From the NCBI GenBank assembly GCA_949292725.1, contig CASFAQ010000005.1, positions 26,590 to 90,589 on the forward strand: a stretch of DNA of 64,000 nt, written 5' to 3'. The notes beneath the pieces are model-generated. The model was not told where the DNA came from and made no database searches. It saw only the letters and a program-made list of their open reading frames with translations. Of this stretch, positions 1-8,693 are shown one piece after another. Positions within the stretch are counted from its first letter, which is position 1; each line of letters opens with the position of its first letter. The position numbers and the translations under genes are program-made. The stretch comes from an uncultured Eubacteriales bacterium (GTDB taxonomy: Bacteria > Bacillota > Clostridia > Lachnospirales > Lachnospiraceae).

Positions 1-72
1 GCGTTTACAAACACGGATTATACCAATTTATAACACGTATATTCAAATAATACTTCTAAGAAAGCATCTCAC

Positions 73-113
73 AAAGCGCCTCCAGGAAGCACACATGGGG
101 GCGCTTTTATATA
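73..113 (+). terminator. Rho-independent terminator
   Basis: Inverted repeat AAAGCGCC (73-80) with GGCGCTTT (99-107 region), followed by a short T-rich tail. It probably ends a plus-strand gene lying left of the window; the first 33 bases are an open frame closing with TAA at 31-33 and could be the last codons of that gene, but ten codons are too few to identify it. Confidence 0.65.
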
Positions 114-131
114 AAAGTTTAAAAAAAATGA

Positions 132-159
132 TTGACAGCATATATTAATGTAGTACAAT
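132..159 (+). promoter_or_regulatory. Sigma-A type promoter upstream of truncated Rpn gene
   Basis: TTGACA at 132-137 and TACAAT at 154-159 with 16 bp between them. It faces the Rpn-family fragment, but no start codon with a ribosome binding site follows in the right frame, so transcription would probably not give a functional protein. Confidence 0.5.
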
Positions 160-1023
160 AAAATACAGAAACAGAAGGAATCCACTGCTGCAGCCGAAAG
201 CTTAACACGTCTAAGAGATATTTACAGGTACGCTTCGGCACGTACGGATGGCAAGACAGTATACCTTATGCTTGGTCTTGAACTTCAGAACCATATACAC
301 TATGCCATGCCCGTCAGGACAATGTTGTATGATGCGATTGAGTACGACTCCCAGGTCCAAAGAACTGCACGCGCCAACAGGCAGCATCCGGTAACATCAG
401 CAGACGACAGCTCTTTATCTGACCATACGAGCGATACATTCCTATCAGGCTTTAGGAAAGAGGATAAGCTCATACCTGTCATAACCCTTGTTCTCTATCT
501 CAAACCTGACAGATGGGACGGGCCAAGAAGCCTTTCCGAAATGTATGCGCCATATGACAAGGCCATAGAACCATATATTAATGATTACAGCATGAATCTT
601 CTGTCTCCGGCAGAACTTGAATCAGATGATTTTAAATTATTTTCTACCGAGATTGGAAAAGTCCTCGAATTCATCAAATGCTCCAGAGACAAGAAGGATA
701 TGGAAACGTTTATGAAAGAGAATACCAATCTTAACTTAAGCGGCAAGTCGGTTGTATTTCTTAACGAGGTAACCCATTCAAAACTTACGGTTGATGACAA
801 AGGAGGAGATGTAGTTATGTGTAAAGCGCTTGATGATATGTGTGCAGATGCAATGGAAGAAGGTCTCAAAAAAGGTCTCAAAAAAGGCCTCAGTGAAGGC
901 GAAAGCCGCATGTCCAGACTGATATCTGTTCTGCTTTCACAGAACAACCTTGAAGCCGCAAAGCTGGCAACCAGCGATTCGGATGCCCGGAACAGACTGT
1001 ATAAGCAGTACAATATTATATAA
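154..1023 (+). pseudogene. Rpn family recombination-promoting nuclease/putative transposase, 5'-truncated
   Basis: The reading frame is open from 154, but the first ATG is only at 268 and no ribosome binding site precedes it. Upstream codons 193-267 already encode family sequence (RLRDIYRYA, DGKTVYL, then LGLELQNHIHYAMPVR), so homology starts before any usable start. The retained part carries the PD-(D/E)XK core strand with ELQ and the conserved HIHYAMPVR, the LIPVITLVLYL strand, and the C-terminal GLKKGL repeat typical of these proteins. The N-terminal roughly 60 residues, including the leading region of the nuclease fold, are missing. Known family members are DNA endonucleases linked to recombination. 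It abuts a decayed insertion sequence, which fits loss of the 5' end during rearrangement. Translation from 268 cannot be excluded. Confidence 0.75.
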
Positions 1024-2321
1024 CCACAAATATTCCTTCCATTTGCTTTTCTTCCGGATTGTTCTCATTTTACTTTTGGTTATGAATTGGTAGTCTGTCC
1101 GGAAACCACAGGCTTCATGAAGATCATCCGTAATTTTTTCCCGTCGATACAGTGGAATGAATCCCTGCTCCCGTATCCCGGCAAAAAATATCGCTTTTAG
1201 TGCGTCTAAGAGTTCTTCACATGTATATTTTGAATTCGGTTTTCTTTCAAGGTAACGGTAGATGGTCAATGCAAGGAAAGAGATCAGAAAATGTGCCTTG
1301 ATCCGGTTTTCTTCTCGCAAATAAACCGGCCGCGCAGAAAAATCTGTTGTCATGCCCCGGAAGCATTCCTCAATCTGCCATCTGCCTTCACTTACTTTTA
1401 AAATATCACTGACTTCATCATCCAAAAGATCCGTACATACTGCATAGAGTCCATCATACTGCGAATCCGGTATTTTTTGTGTCCGCTCCACCTGTTTGTC
1501 GCGGATAGATTTCTGATACAGAGCATACTTTGGAGAATAAGTTATGATTAAACGTCGGTGCAGTTTTTTTGTGGTATATGGTTCATCCTTGTAATAAAGC
1601 TCTTTGTCATCTTCCGGCAGTTTCGTGATATGATATAAGCCCGTTCTCCTATATGGTTGTATTCCCGGATGGATTTTGAACCCAGTTCGGCATCGCTGCA
1701 GTAAATAAATTTCTGGCAGCCAAAATCACCAAGAACTTTTTTTTCCAGCGGCTTCAGCGATGTCTGCTCGTTTGCGTTTCCGGGAAAGAGGGAGAAAGCG
1801 AGAGGAATCCCGTCTTCATCCATGAATAACCCCATTTGAATAATCTGGTTTGGCCTGTGCTCTTTACCCTTTCCGTATTTTTTACTGCCGTCCTCCTGTT
1901 CGATCTCGAAATAATAATTCGAGCAGTCATAATAGAGGATCGTATCACTCCTTTGACTATTGATGTCATATTTAAACTTATATCTTTGTTTCAATTTTCG
2001 GCAGATTTTATTCATCTGCATCTGATAATAGATTGATTGAAGGAAAAGGTAGCCTCCTCGGTAAAAAACCTGCTTATCATAATCTAACTGCCTGTCTGCA
2101 TGAAATGGGATCATAACCGTTTTAGCTTCTTTTTCCTTCTTATATTTTTCGGTTTCTATTTTCACTTCATTCTTTGCCCATGCAAGGACATCATCTCTTG
2201 TCGGACCATGCTTAACCAAAAGCTGTTCTAAAGTTCCCAGCTTGCGGACAATCATGGAAGAAGTGCTGCCATTATCTTTTACATAAGATCTGCAGATGTA
2301 AAACGACTCTGCATTTTTTGA
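1024..2321 (-). pseudogene. IS1634-like (IS4 superfamily DDE) transposase, frameshifted and without start
   Basis: Two overlapping minus-strand frames together encode one transposase. The N-terminal part (from about 2318 down to about 1640) has CRSYVKDNGS, LGTLEQLL, the YYDCSNYYFEIE block with the first catalytic Asp, DGIPLAFSLFPGN and the second Asp in YCSDAELGSK. Near 1640 the frame slips: the expected KLPEDDKELYY continues in another frame that stays open through EGRWQIEECFRGMT (catalytic Glu region) and runs past the usual end into the Rpn gene, with a stop only at 937. The N-terminal codons are preceded by a stop with no ATG in frame. One frameshift plus loss of both ends makes the copy inactive. 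No terminal inverted repeats were recognised. Confidence 0.85.
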
Positions 2322-2366
2322 TTACTCAACTGTCAAACTCGCGTGCAGACAAGCGACTGACAGGAT

Positions 2367-2395
2367 TTGCGTTACATCGTTTTTTAATATATAAT
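2367..2395 (+). promoter_or_regulatory. Promoter of the sortase gene
   Basis: TTGCGT (2367-2372) and a perfect TATAAT (2390-2395), 17 bp apart, 31 bp upstream of the sortase start; AAGGAG follows at 2412-2417. It lies just outside the decayed insertion sequence, so the sortase probably kept, or gained, its own promoter. Confidence 0.6.
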
Positions 2396-2426
2396 GTAGA
2401 AATATTAAGAGTAAGGAGAGCCTGTT

Positions 2427-3272
2427 ATGTCACCGTGTGAGTGCATCTGGCGATACCAAAGTATGAAAAAGCATATTTCTACAATAATACTTGTTCTGAT
2501 ATTCTGTGTGGGTCTTACGGTGCTGTTATATCCCGTTGTCAGTGACTGGTGGAACAGTAAAGTACAGACGAGAGCTATTATGTCCTATGAGGAGAGCGTT
2601 GCAGATATGGATGAGGCGGATTATGAAGCGGAATTTGCAAAAGCAGATGCATATAATGCTAGTCTTAGAGAGATTTCGATGCCGCTTATGAATTATGAGC
2701 AGGTTGAAGGTTATGAAGAGGCGCTTAATGTGACGGGCAATGGCATGATGGGTTATGTGACTATAGACAAGATTGGTGTCAGACTTCCGATATACCATGG
2801 AACGTCGGATAATGTACTTAATGTGGCTGTGGGCAATCTGAGAGGTTCGTCGCTGCCGGTTGGGGGCATCGGTACACATTGTGTGTTATCGGCGCATCGC
2901 GGACTTCCAAGTGCAAAGTTGTTCTCTGATCTCGATAAGCTTAAGGAAGGGGATACATTTACGATAAATGTACTCAACAGGCTGCTTACATATGAGATTG
3001 ATCATATTAGTATCGTTGAGCCCGATAAGATAGAGGAGCTTTACATAGATGAAGAAAAGGACTACTGCACTCTTATGACGTGTACGCCATATGGTATCAA
3101 TACGCACAGACTGCTTGTACGTGCAGTTCGTATAGAGAATGCAAAAGAGGCAGTGACTCTTACAAATGACGCATATGAACTTGATTCACTTATTCTTGCA
3201 CCGATAGTTGCAGTGCCGCTTCTACTGATACTTTTTGTGTTTGTGCTTGTAAGATATCGCAAAAAGAAGTAG
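2427..3272 (+). CDS. Class C sortase
   Basis: A 281-residue membrane-anchored cysteine transpeptidase. It has an N-terminal transmembrane segment (about residues 17-37), the sortase beta-barrel, and a C-terminal transmembrane segment (about 256-276) ending in RYRKKK, the two-anchor layout of class C (pilus-type) sortases. Catalytic residues are visible: His157 in LSAHRG, Cys219 in TLMTCTPYG and Arg228 in NTHRLLVR. Class C enzymes join pilin subunits through lysines or attach proteins to the wall. The ATG at 2427 has AAGGAG 9 bp upstream; an internal ATG at 2463 (MKKHIS) starts closer to the membrane segment but lacks a ribosome binding site. No LPXTG protein or pilin lies nearby, so the substrate is unknown. 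It converges on the next gene with a 15-bp gap. Confidence 0.9.
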   Translation: MSPCECIWRYQSMKKHISTIILVLIFCVGLTVLLYPVVSDWWNSKVQTRAIMSYEESVADMDEADYEAEFAKADAYNASLREISMPLMNYEQVEGYEEALNVTGNGMMGYVTIDKIGVRLPIYHGTSDNVLNVAVGNLRGSSLPVGGIGTHCVLSAHRGLPSAKLFSDLDKLKEGDTFTINVLNRLLTYEIDHISIVEPDKIEELYIDEEKDYCTLMTCTPYGINTHRLLVRAVRIENAKEAVTLTNDAYELDSLILAPIVAVPLLLILFVFVLVRYRKKK

Positions 3273-3287
3273 TGGCATAATGCTTTG

Positions 3288-4436
3288 TCAGATGCAGTAT
3301 GTATCTATATGTGTTTTCATGACGTCTGCAGCAGAGGGATTCTTGGTACATAACAGTCGGAAGAATGGAACAGAATCCAAGACAGCTTCCGCAAATTTTA
3401 ATGAGTTTTCGATATGGGACTGCGTCCATGAAGGAGATATCAATCTCTGTACGAAGAAGAGTATTTTTTCGTCCCTGTCAGGAATGATAACCCTATCGTA
3501 AGGCGCCTGTCTTAGGAAAGCGATTCCACCTAAAGGATGGGTTTCTGCAGAGTGTATACCGGACGTGCCGCACCATGGCAGACCATATACTACGGCAGAA
3601 CCATTATGAAAGCCTATCATATTAAGGTCGCCGTTCAGAATAGGAGTGTTGTAATTATCCCTCCAGATGTTGGTGTGGGTGGATTTGCCGGTGCCGGCCA
3701 TTCCGGAGAAAAGCCAGGCCTTACCCTTATATAATATGGAAGCGGAATGGAGTATGTACTTATCGTTTGCCATGGCAAGGATAAGAAAAGCAAATCTTAT
3801 GGCATGAAAAAGTTCCGTTACGGCTTCATCGGACTGATTATCCTTACAGTAAACGCTCACATGGTTTCCGTCCTTTGAAGAGATGAGCTCATACACATTG
3901 GAACTAAGGAATATGATTACATAACTGTCATTGGTTTCCGATACGATAAGCTCCTTGTTGCGCACGAGGATATTGCCGTTAATATGCTTGTAAGGATGAT
4001 ACGTAAGAACTTGTATCGTCTGATGACAGGTTTGAGCAGGTGGTTCACATGAAAAATCGCTAAAATATTGCTCGCATAGTTTATCAGCGCCCGAAAGCGC
4101 TATGTTAAGGTCGCCGATTCGTATATGTCGCGCGTTCATTCCCGAATAATTTGGGGAATTATCGCTCATAATTATATTATTGATCTTAAGGACATTAATA
4201 TAATCCGATATCTCCTGTTTAAGATCTGCAGGATTGTCCCAGGAAGAATCATATGCCTTTGATATGACATTAAGAAGCTCATCCTCATCGGCGCCGCTGA
4301 TTATATGTGATAATAAAAGGTCTGCTGTTTCGTTAAGCTTAAGAGCTTTTGAGAAATCAGCTGCCTGCTGGCCGTATGGGATGAGGTATGGTATACCATT
4401 AATTAATGTTCTTGTATACGAAGGATTAATCTTCAT
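3288..4436 (-). CDS. PqqD/RRE-like domain fused to HPr-kinase/PEPCK-like ATPase domain
   Basis: Predicted 382-residue protein of unknown function. The N-terminal about 90 residues resemble PqqD-type RiPP recognition elements (winged helix; LNETADLLL and the spaced acidic helix). The C-terminal part from about residue 205 resembles the HPr kinase/phosphorylase and PEP carboxykinase fold: LHSASI strand, Walker A GMAGTGKST at about 245-253 and an NGDLN segment where HprK has its acidic motif. HprK-type kinases occur as tailoring enzymes in some RiPP clusters and phosphorylate Ser; whether this one does is inference. The ATG at 4436 is preceded by AAGGAG with 7 bp spacing, better than the upstream TTG at 4454. 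No precursor peptide, radical SAM enzyme or transporter is adjacent. Domain assignments are by eye. Confidence 0.65.
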   Translation of the reverse strand: MKINPSYTRTLINGIPYLIPYGQQAADFSKALKLNETADLLLSHIISGADEDELLNVISKAYDSSWDNPADLKQEISDYINVLKINNIIMSDNSPNYSGMNARHIRIGDLNIALSGADKLCEQYFSDFSCEPPAQTCHQTIQVLTYHPYKHINGNILVRNKELIVSETNDSYVIIFLSSNVYELISSKDGNHVSVYCKDNQSDEAVTELFHAIRFAFLILAMANDKYILHSASILYKGKAWLFSGMAGTGKSTHTNIWRDNYNTPILNGDLNMIGFHNGSAVVYGLPWCGTSGIHSAETHPLGGIAFLRQAPYDRVIIPDRDEKILFFVQRLISPSWTQSHIENSLKFAEAVLDSVPFFRLLCTKNPSAADVMKTHIDTYCI

Positions 4437-4532
4437 TATCGGTCTCCTTATCAAATAATATCAATATATTACCATGGAATGTGGTTAAATGCAAAAAAAC
4501 CCTGTTTTCGGGCTATCCTTGGCAATTTGTTC

Positions 4533-4561
4533 TTGACAAATGCGTTATTTGCAGTTATAAA
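4533..4561 (+). promoter_or_regulatory. Strong sigma-A promoter of hup
   Basis: Perfect TTGACA (4533-4538), 17 bp spacer, TATAAA (4556-4561), 66 bp before the hup start. The near-consensus form fits the high expression expected of a nucleoid protein. Confidence 0.75.
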
Positions 4562-4627
4562 TTAAATATAGTACTGTTACATATTTGTAATAAAGTAATA
4601 TATTAGAATTTGAGGAGGAGTTATTCC

Positions 4628-4900
4628 ATGAACAAGACAGAGTTAGTGGCAGCCATTGCTGAGCAGACAGAATTATCAAAGAAGGATGCAGAGAAGGCAT
4701 TGAAGGCATTTATTGATGTAGTTACGGACGAGTTAAAGAAAGGTGAGAAGGTTCAGCTTGTAGGATTTGGTACATTTGAGATTTCAGAGAGAGCTGCAAG
4801 AGAGGGAAGGAATCCGCTCACAGGAGAGACGATGAGCATTCCGGCATCTAAGGCTCCTAAGTTTAAGGCAGGAAAAGCGCTTAAGGAAGCAGTTAACTAA
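4628..4900 (+). CDS. hup: HU-type nucleoid DNA-binding protein
   Basis: A 90-residue HU homologue that bends and compacts DNA as a dimer. It begins [13 protein letters not shown] and has the family signature [18 protein letters not shown] in the beta-arm region, with the proline-tipped arm [14 protein letters not shown] and C-terminal helix GKALKEAVN. Length is typical of the family. The start at 4628 is set by GAGGAGG at 4612-4618; an upstream frame-open extension has no support. It has its own promoter and its own terminator, so it is monocistronic. Confidence 0.97.
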   Translation: MNKTELVAAIAEQTELSKKDAEKALKAFIDVVTDELKKGEKVQLVGFGTFEISERAAREGRNPLTGETMSIPASKAPKFKAGKALKEAVN

Positions 4901-4927
4901 CATACATTTCATTACTAAAACTATCTG

Positions 4928-4960
4928 AGGGCTGTTACTTATAACAGCCCTTTGTTTTTT
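4928..4960 (+). terminator. Rho-independent terminator of hup
   Basis: Ten-base stem AGGGCTGTTA/TAACAGCCCT with a CTTA loop, followed by TTTGTTTTTT. It separates hup from rqcP. Confidence 0.9.
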
Positions 4961-4989
4961 AAAATAAAACAAGTATCAGGAGATAATAT

Positions 4990-5229
4990 ATGAGACTGGA
5001 TAAGTATTTAAAGGTGTCCCGACTTATAAAGAGAAGGCCTGTGGCCAATGAGGCGTGTGATGCGGGCAGGATAAAGGTGAACGATAAGACGGCAAAAGCG
5101 TCGCTTTCCGTAAAACCGGGAGATATCATAGAGATTGCATTTGGCAATAAGAATGTTAAGGTAGAGGTGCTTTCGGTACAGGAGACCTATAATAAGGAAG
5201 AGGCTAAGGAGCTGTTCAGATATCTGTAA
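4990..5229 (+). CDS. rqcP: S4-domain RNA-binding protein RqcP (YabO/Hsp15 family)
   Basis: A 79-residue single S4-domain protein: MRLDKYLKVSRLIKRRPVA followed by GRIKVNDKTAKAS and KPGDIIEI are the standard S4 RNA-binding elements. RqcP works with RqcH on stalled 50S subunits to add C-terminal alanine tails during ribosome-associated quality control. The start is preceded by AGGAG. It opens the conserved Firmicutes run rqcP-yabP-yabQ-divIC-spoIIE. Confidence 0.95.
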   Translation: MRLDKYLKVSRLIKRRPVANEACDAGRIKVNDKTAKASLSVKPGDIIEIAFGNKNVKVEVLSVQETYNKEEAKELFRYL

Positions 5230-5286
5230 TAATATCATAAGGACCTGAATATACTGTATTAACCTTAGGTACAGGGAGGCAGAATA

Positions 5287-5553
5287 TTGGAGGGGAGCCA
5301 TAAGCTTCAGATTATGAACAGAAGCGAGATGGTCATAACCGGGGTCTCGGATGTACTGTCGTTTGACGCCGGCGAGGTTATTCTGGAGACGGTACAGGGA
5401 ACGCTTATGATTCGTGGTGAGCAGCTTCATGTCAGCAGACTTACAATTGATGCGGGAGAGATAGATCTTGACGGAAGGGTTGACAGCATAGCATATTCGG
5501 ACGCCTCTGCGGGTAAGGCTGCCGGTTCGTTCCTTAGCAGGCTGTTCAGATGA
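5287..5553 (+). CDS. yabP: Sporulation protein YabP
   Basis: An 88-residue YabP-family protein with the family pattern of an N-terminal HKLQIMNRSEMVITGVSDV and FDAGEVILET, required for a normal spore cortex in Bacillus. It starts with TTG at 5287, chosen because GGGAGG lies about 7 bp upstream and the next ATG is inside the conserved part. Its TGA overlaps the yabQ ATG (ATGA), so the two are translationally coupled. Confidence 0.93.
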   Translation: MEGSHKLQIMNRSEMVITGVSDVLSFDAGEVILETVQGTLMIRGEQLHVSRLTIDAGEIDLDGRVDSIAYSDASAGKAAGSFLSRLFR

Positions 5554-5921
5554 TACGGCAGCAGCTTATATATGTAACGGCGTCATTTGCTGCGGGTATG
5601 GCGGTTATGCTCTTATATGACATGCTTCTTATAATGCGTCTTATCATAAGGAGGCCGGGCGTGCTTACGGCAGTTGAGGATGTATTATTCTGGATTGGAA
5701 GCGGTGTATTTGTATTTTACGTCTTTTACAGATGCAGTGAGGGAGTTGTAAGGGTGTATGCAATCGCTGCGTTGTTTTTCGGCATGTGGCTGTTGCAATG
5801 GTCCATCGGGAGACGTATAGTATCATTTGCAGAAAAAATTACAGAAATAATAAGAAAACGCTTGAAATTACTAGTTTACCGTTGTAGAATTAGAATATCA
5901 AAAAAAAGCAGAGACTGCTAA
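5550..5921 (+). CDS. yabQ: Spore cortex biosynthesis protein YabQ
   Basis: A 123-residue membrane protein with three or four hydrophobic segments (about 1-30, 47-62, 68-85) and a basic C-terminus, the pattern of YabQ, a mother-cell membrane protein needed for cortex formation. It is coupled to yabP by a 4-bp overlap and followed by divIC. Assignment rests on size, topology and position; the family has few conserved motifs. Confidence 0.88.
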   Translation: MIRQQLIYVTASFAAGMAVMLLYDMLLIMRLIIRRPGVLTAVEDVLFWIGSGVFVFYVFYRCSEGVVRVYAIAALFFGMWLLQWSIGRRIVSFAEKITEIIRKRLKLLVYRCRIRISKKSRDC

Positions 5922-5937
5922 TGTATGGGTGACATGT

Positions 5938-6234
5938 ATGAAAAGAACCAGAAAAAGAAGGACCGGAACGGGACTTGGCTTCGTTGTATTTACGGTATTT
6001 GTACTGTTTGGGATAATTACATATAATAAGATAGGTCTTGACGCCAAATGCAGGGAGCTTAGCGCGCAGAAAGCGGATTGTGAGAAGGAGCTTGCCGAGC
6101 TTACTGAGGAATGGGAGAATATGGATGCATACAGGGAGTATGTGTACTCTGATGAGAATATCGAAAGTATTGCAAGAGAGAAGCTTAACCTTGTATATCC
6201 TGACGAGATAGTGTTTGAAGCAGAAGATGAGTGA
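5938..6234 (+). CDS. divIC: Septum formation initiator DivIC/FtsB family
   Basis: A 98-residue bitopic protein: basic cytoplasmic tail, one transmembrane segment (about residues 13-33), a coiled-coil stretch (about 38-65, rich in E/K/L heptads) and the family C-terminus with DENIESIAREKLNLVYPDEI. It belongs to the FtsL-DivIB-DivIC divisome subcomplex that controls septal wall synthesis. The ATG at 5938 is used; a GTG at 5929 is also in frame. It sits in the yabQ-divIC-spoIIE order known from Bacillus. Confidence 0.92.
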   Translation: MKRTRKRRTGTGLGFVVFTVFVLFGIITYNKIGLDAKCRELSAQKADCEKELAELTEEWENMDAYREYVYSDENIESIAREKLNLVYPDEIVFEAEDE

Positions 6235-6255
6235 ATTTGTCATAAGATGTAGATG

Positions 6256-6298
6256 AGTTTTGTAGAAGGACGACGTCTTTTTACAAAACTTTTTTTTT
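6256..6298 (+). terminator. Rho-independent terminator after divIC
   Basis: AGTTTTGTA (6256-6264) pairs with TACAAAACT (6282-6290), followed by eight T residues. It closes the rqcP-divIC unit before spoIIE. Confidence 0.9.
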
Positions 6299-6347
6299 GC
6301 CCCTTATATACTGTTAGGACAATATCAGTTTGAAAAGGGGGATATAT

Positions 6348-8639
6348 GTGAGACCGGTTATTGAACTTATAATATATTTTTTTATGGGGAGAGTAAGTTT
6401 TTTTAATATAAGCCCGGTTCCGCTTGCGGCATTTGCCGTTGCGCTTGCGGAAAAAAGAAAGAAGAATCCTGCAGTGCTTTGTATACTGGCAGGAATATTT
6501 ACAAGATGTATAATTTCGTTTTCACCCGAGCAGGGAGGAGATATGGTAAAATACTGCCTTATCATTCTGACCACTCTCACCACCGACTGGCTTTTGTACA
6601 GGCGAAAGATATACCTTGGTCGTGTTGGCATTACATATCTTGTGGCAGCGATTTCGGCTGTTGTGGGTATGTGCGGAGGCGTGTTTGACTCGTATGAGAA
6701 TATTCTGTTGTCGCTGTGTGAGGGCGCGCTTATCATAGTATGTTCGACTCTTTTGCATTACGGAACACATCTTATACGGTACGGCAGGATAGGACAGGCT
6801 CTGACAAGTGAGCAGCTTATAAGTGTTGTGCTTATGCTGACTTTTTGTGTAAATGGTTTCTTTGAACCGGCGCCGGATATTATATCGATACGTAAGGGGA
6901 TGCTGTTTCTGCTCATTCTTTACATGTCGTTCAAATACGGCGCACAGGCCGGAGCAATCATGGGGGCTGCGGCGGGCGTCAGTGCGGGAGCTTACGGCGG
7001 CGGGGCAGCGCTTGTCGGTATGTACTGTATAGTCGGTATTGCAACGGGTATTGTGAGGGAAGCAGGAAGATGGGCGAGCATAGCTGTATTTATCGTATCG
7101 GGACTGGCGGTGGGGCTTATATACCCGGATGAGTTGTGGAATCCCGCGGAGCTAAAAGCTCTTTTGTCTGCCGCTGTAGGATTTGTCTTTTTGCCCAGGA
7201 GTATTCTTGTGCTGGATAGTAAGGGAGATGGCGGCGCCGGCGAGATTGTATACAATAACGTAAGAAATGAGGTGAGTACAAGACTTCTTGATTTTTCTGA
7301 GGCATTTGACCATCTGGGAGATGTATTTGCCAGGGATAATCAGGAAAATGAAGTGATAAATCCTGACAGTACGCGTAGGATAGTGGGAAATCTTGTGTCA
7401 GGTATATGCGGCGGATGTGAGAATGTTTCGTACTGCTGGGAGCAGAAATACTATGATACGTATCACGAAACACACAGAATGCTCTGCAGTGCGGAGGGCT
7501 GTAACAGGATAGAGTATGAGGACGTTTCGGCTGATTTTGCTGAAAGATGCGTGCACTTTAATGATTTTGTACACGAGACCAATAAGCAGCTGGAGCTTAT
7601 GAGGATGAGTACTCTTATGTCTAACCGCACCAGGCAGAATAAGATGCTTCTTGCCGGGCAGATGAAGGAGATATCGAATCTTATCAGGGAGCTTGAGAAG
7701 GATGTTATGGGCATACGCAAAAAGGAGCTGCGTGAAGAAGCAAGAATTATCTCCGTTCTGTCGTCATATGGGGTGAAGATAAAGAAGCTTGCAATTATTG
7801 AAAAGGATGGCGGCCGTGCGCGCATATGTATGAGGGCAAGGGCGCATAAGGGGATGTGCATTACTACTAAGGAGGTTGCTGAGATAATCTCAGGCGTGTT
7901 AAGGAACAGATGGATTGCGGCGCAGGAGTGTGGATGTATAATACCGAAGGATTACAAGGAGCTCGTATTTGTTCAGGATGTGAATTATTATCTGCTTACG
8001 GGCGTGGCGAGGGCTCCCAGGGAGGGAGAGGAGATCTCCGGGGATAACTATTCCGTTCTTTCGCTTCCTACAGGTAAGGTTGTGATGACGATTACGGATG
8101 GAATGGGTACGGGTAGCGCCGCATATGATGAAAGCGAGGCTGTAATTGAAATGATAGAGGGGCTTTCTGAGGCGGGATTCTCAGAGAGCATGGCATTAAG
8201 GCTGGTTAACTCTTCCCTTGTATTTTCGAGGGAGGGAGAAAATTTTTCTACGGCTGATATGAGTGTAATAGACCTTAATACAGGAATGTGCGAGTGTATC
8301 AAATGCGGTGGAGCGGTTACATTTATAAAGAGAAAAAAAGGCGTGGAAACGGTGAAGCTTTGTGCAATGCCTGTGGGCATACTGCCTGAGGCTGAACCTG
8401 AAAGTACTACGTATAAGTTGCGGGATGGGGATATGGTAATTATGATAAGTGACGGAATTCTTGATGGTGCGTGTGTGGATGTATCGGAGGATATTATAAA
8501 GGATATTATCGAGAAGGATAATGGATCAAATCCTCAGGCGATGGCAGAGCGCATACTCATGGCCGCAAGGAATAATTCAAAGAGGCGTAAAGGGGATGAT
8601 ATGACTGTTCTTGCATGCATATTATGGCATAAGGAGTAG
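6348..8639 (+). CDS. spoIIE: Stage II sporulation protein E, PP2C phosphatase
   Basis: A 763-residue SpoIIE. The N-terminal about 290 residues hold roughly ten transmembrane helices, the middle is a cytoplasmic oligomerisation region, and the last about 210 residues are a PP2C phosphatase with the metal-binding Asp motifs TDGMGTGSAA and ISDGILDGA and the closing KGDDMTVL. SpoIIE dephosphorylates SpoIIAA to release sigma-F in the forespore and helps place the polar septum. The GTG at 6348 follows AAAAGGGGG with good spacing; an upstream TTG at 6330 overlaps that ribosome binding site and is less likely. Confidence 0.96.
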   Translation: MRPVIELIIYFFMGRVSFFNISPVPLAAFAVALAEKRKKNPAVLCILAGIFTRCIISFSPEQGGDMVKYCLIILTTLTTDWLLYRRKIYLGRVGITYLVAAISAVVGMCGGVFDSYENILLSLCEGALIIVCSTLLHYGTHLIRYGRIGQALTSEQLISVVLMLTFCVNGFFEPAPDIISIRKGMLFLLILYMSFKYGAQAGAIMGAAAGVSAGAYGGGAALVGMYCIVGIATGIVREAGRWASIAVFIVSGLAVGLIYPDELWNPAELKALLSAAVGFVFLPRSILVLDSKGDGGAGEIVYNNVRNEVSTRLLDFSEAFDHLGDVFARDNQENEVINPDSTRRIVGNLVSGICGGCENVSYCWEQKYYDTYHETHRMLCSAEGCNRIEYEDVSADFAERCVHFNDFVHETNKQLELMRMSTLMSNRTRQNKMLLAGQMKEISNLIRELEKDVMGIRKKELREEARIISVLSSYGVKIKKLAIIEKDGGRARICMRARAHKGMCITTKEVAEIISGVLRNRWIAAQECGCIIPKDYKELVFVQDVNYYLLTGVARAPREGEEISGDNYSVLSLPTGKVVMTITDGMGTGSAAYDESEAVIEMIEGLSEAGFSESMALRLVNSSLVFSREGENFSTADMSVIDLNTGMCECIKCGGAVTFIKRKKGVETVKLCAMPVGILPEAEPESTTYKLRDGDMVIMISDGILDGACVDVSEDIIKDIIEKDNGSNPQAMAERILMAARNNSKRRKGDDMTVLACILWHKE

Positions 8640-8693
8640 AATTACCCTGCCGTCTGTGATATAGTTAGATTTAACATATGCGAGGTGAAGTCT

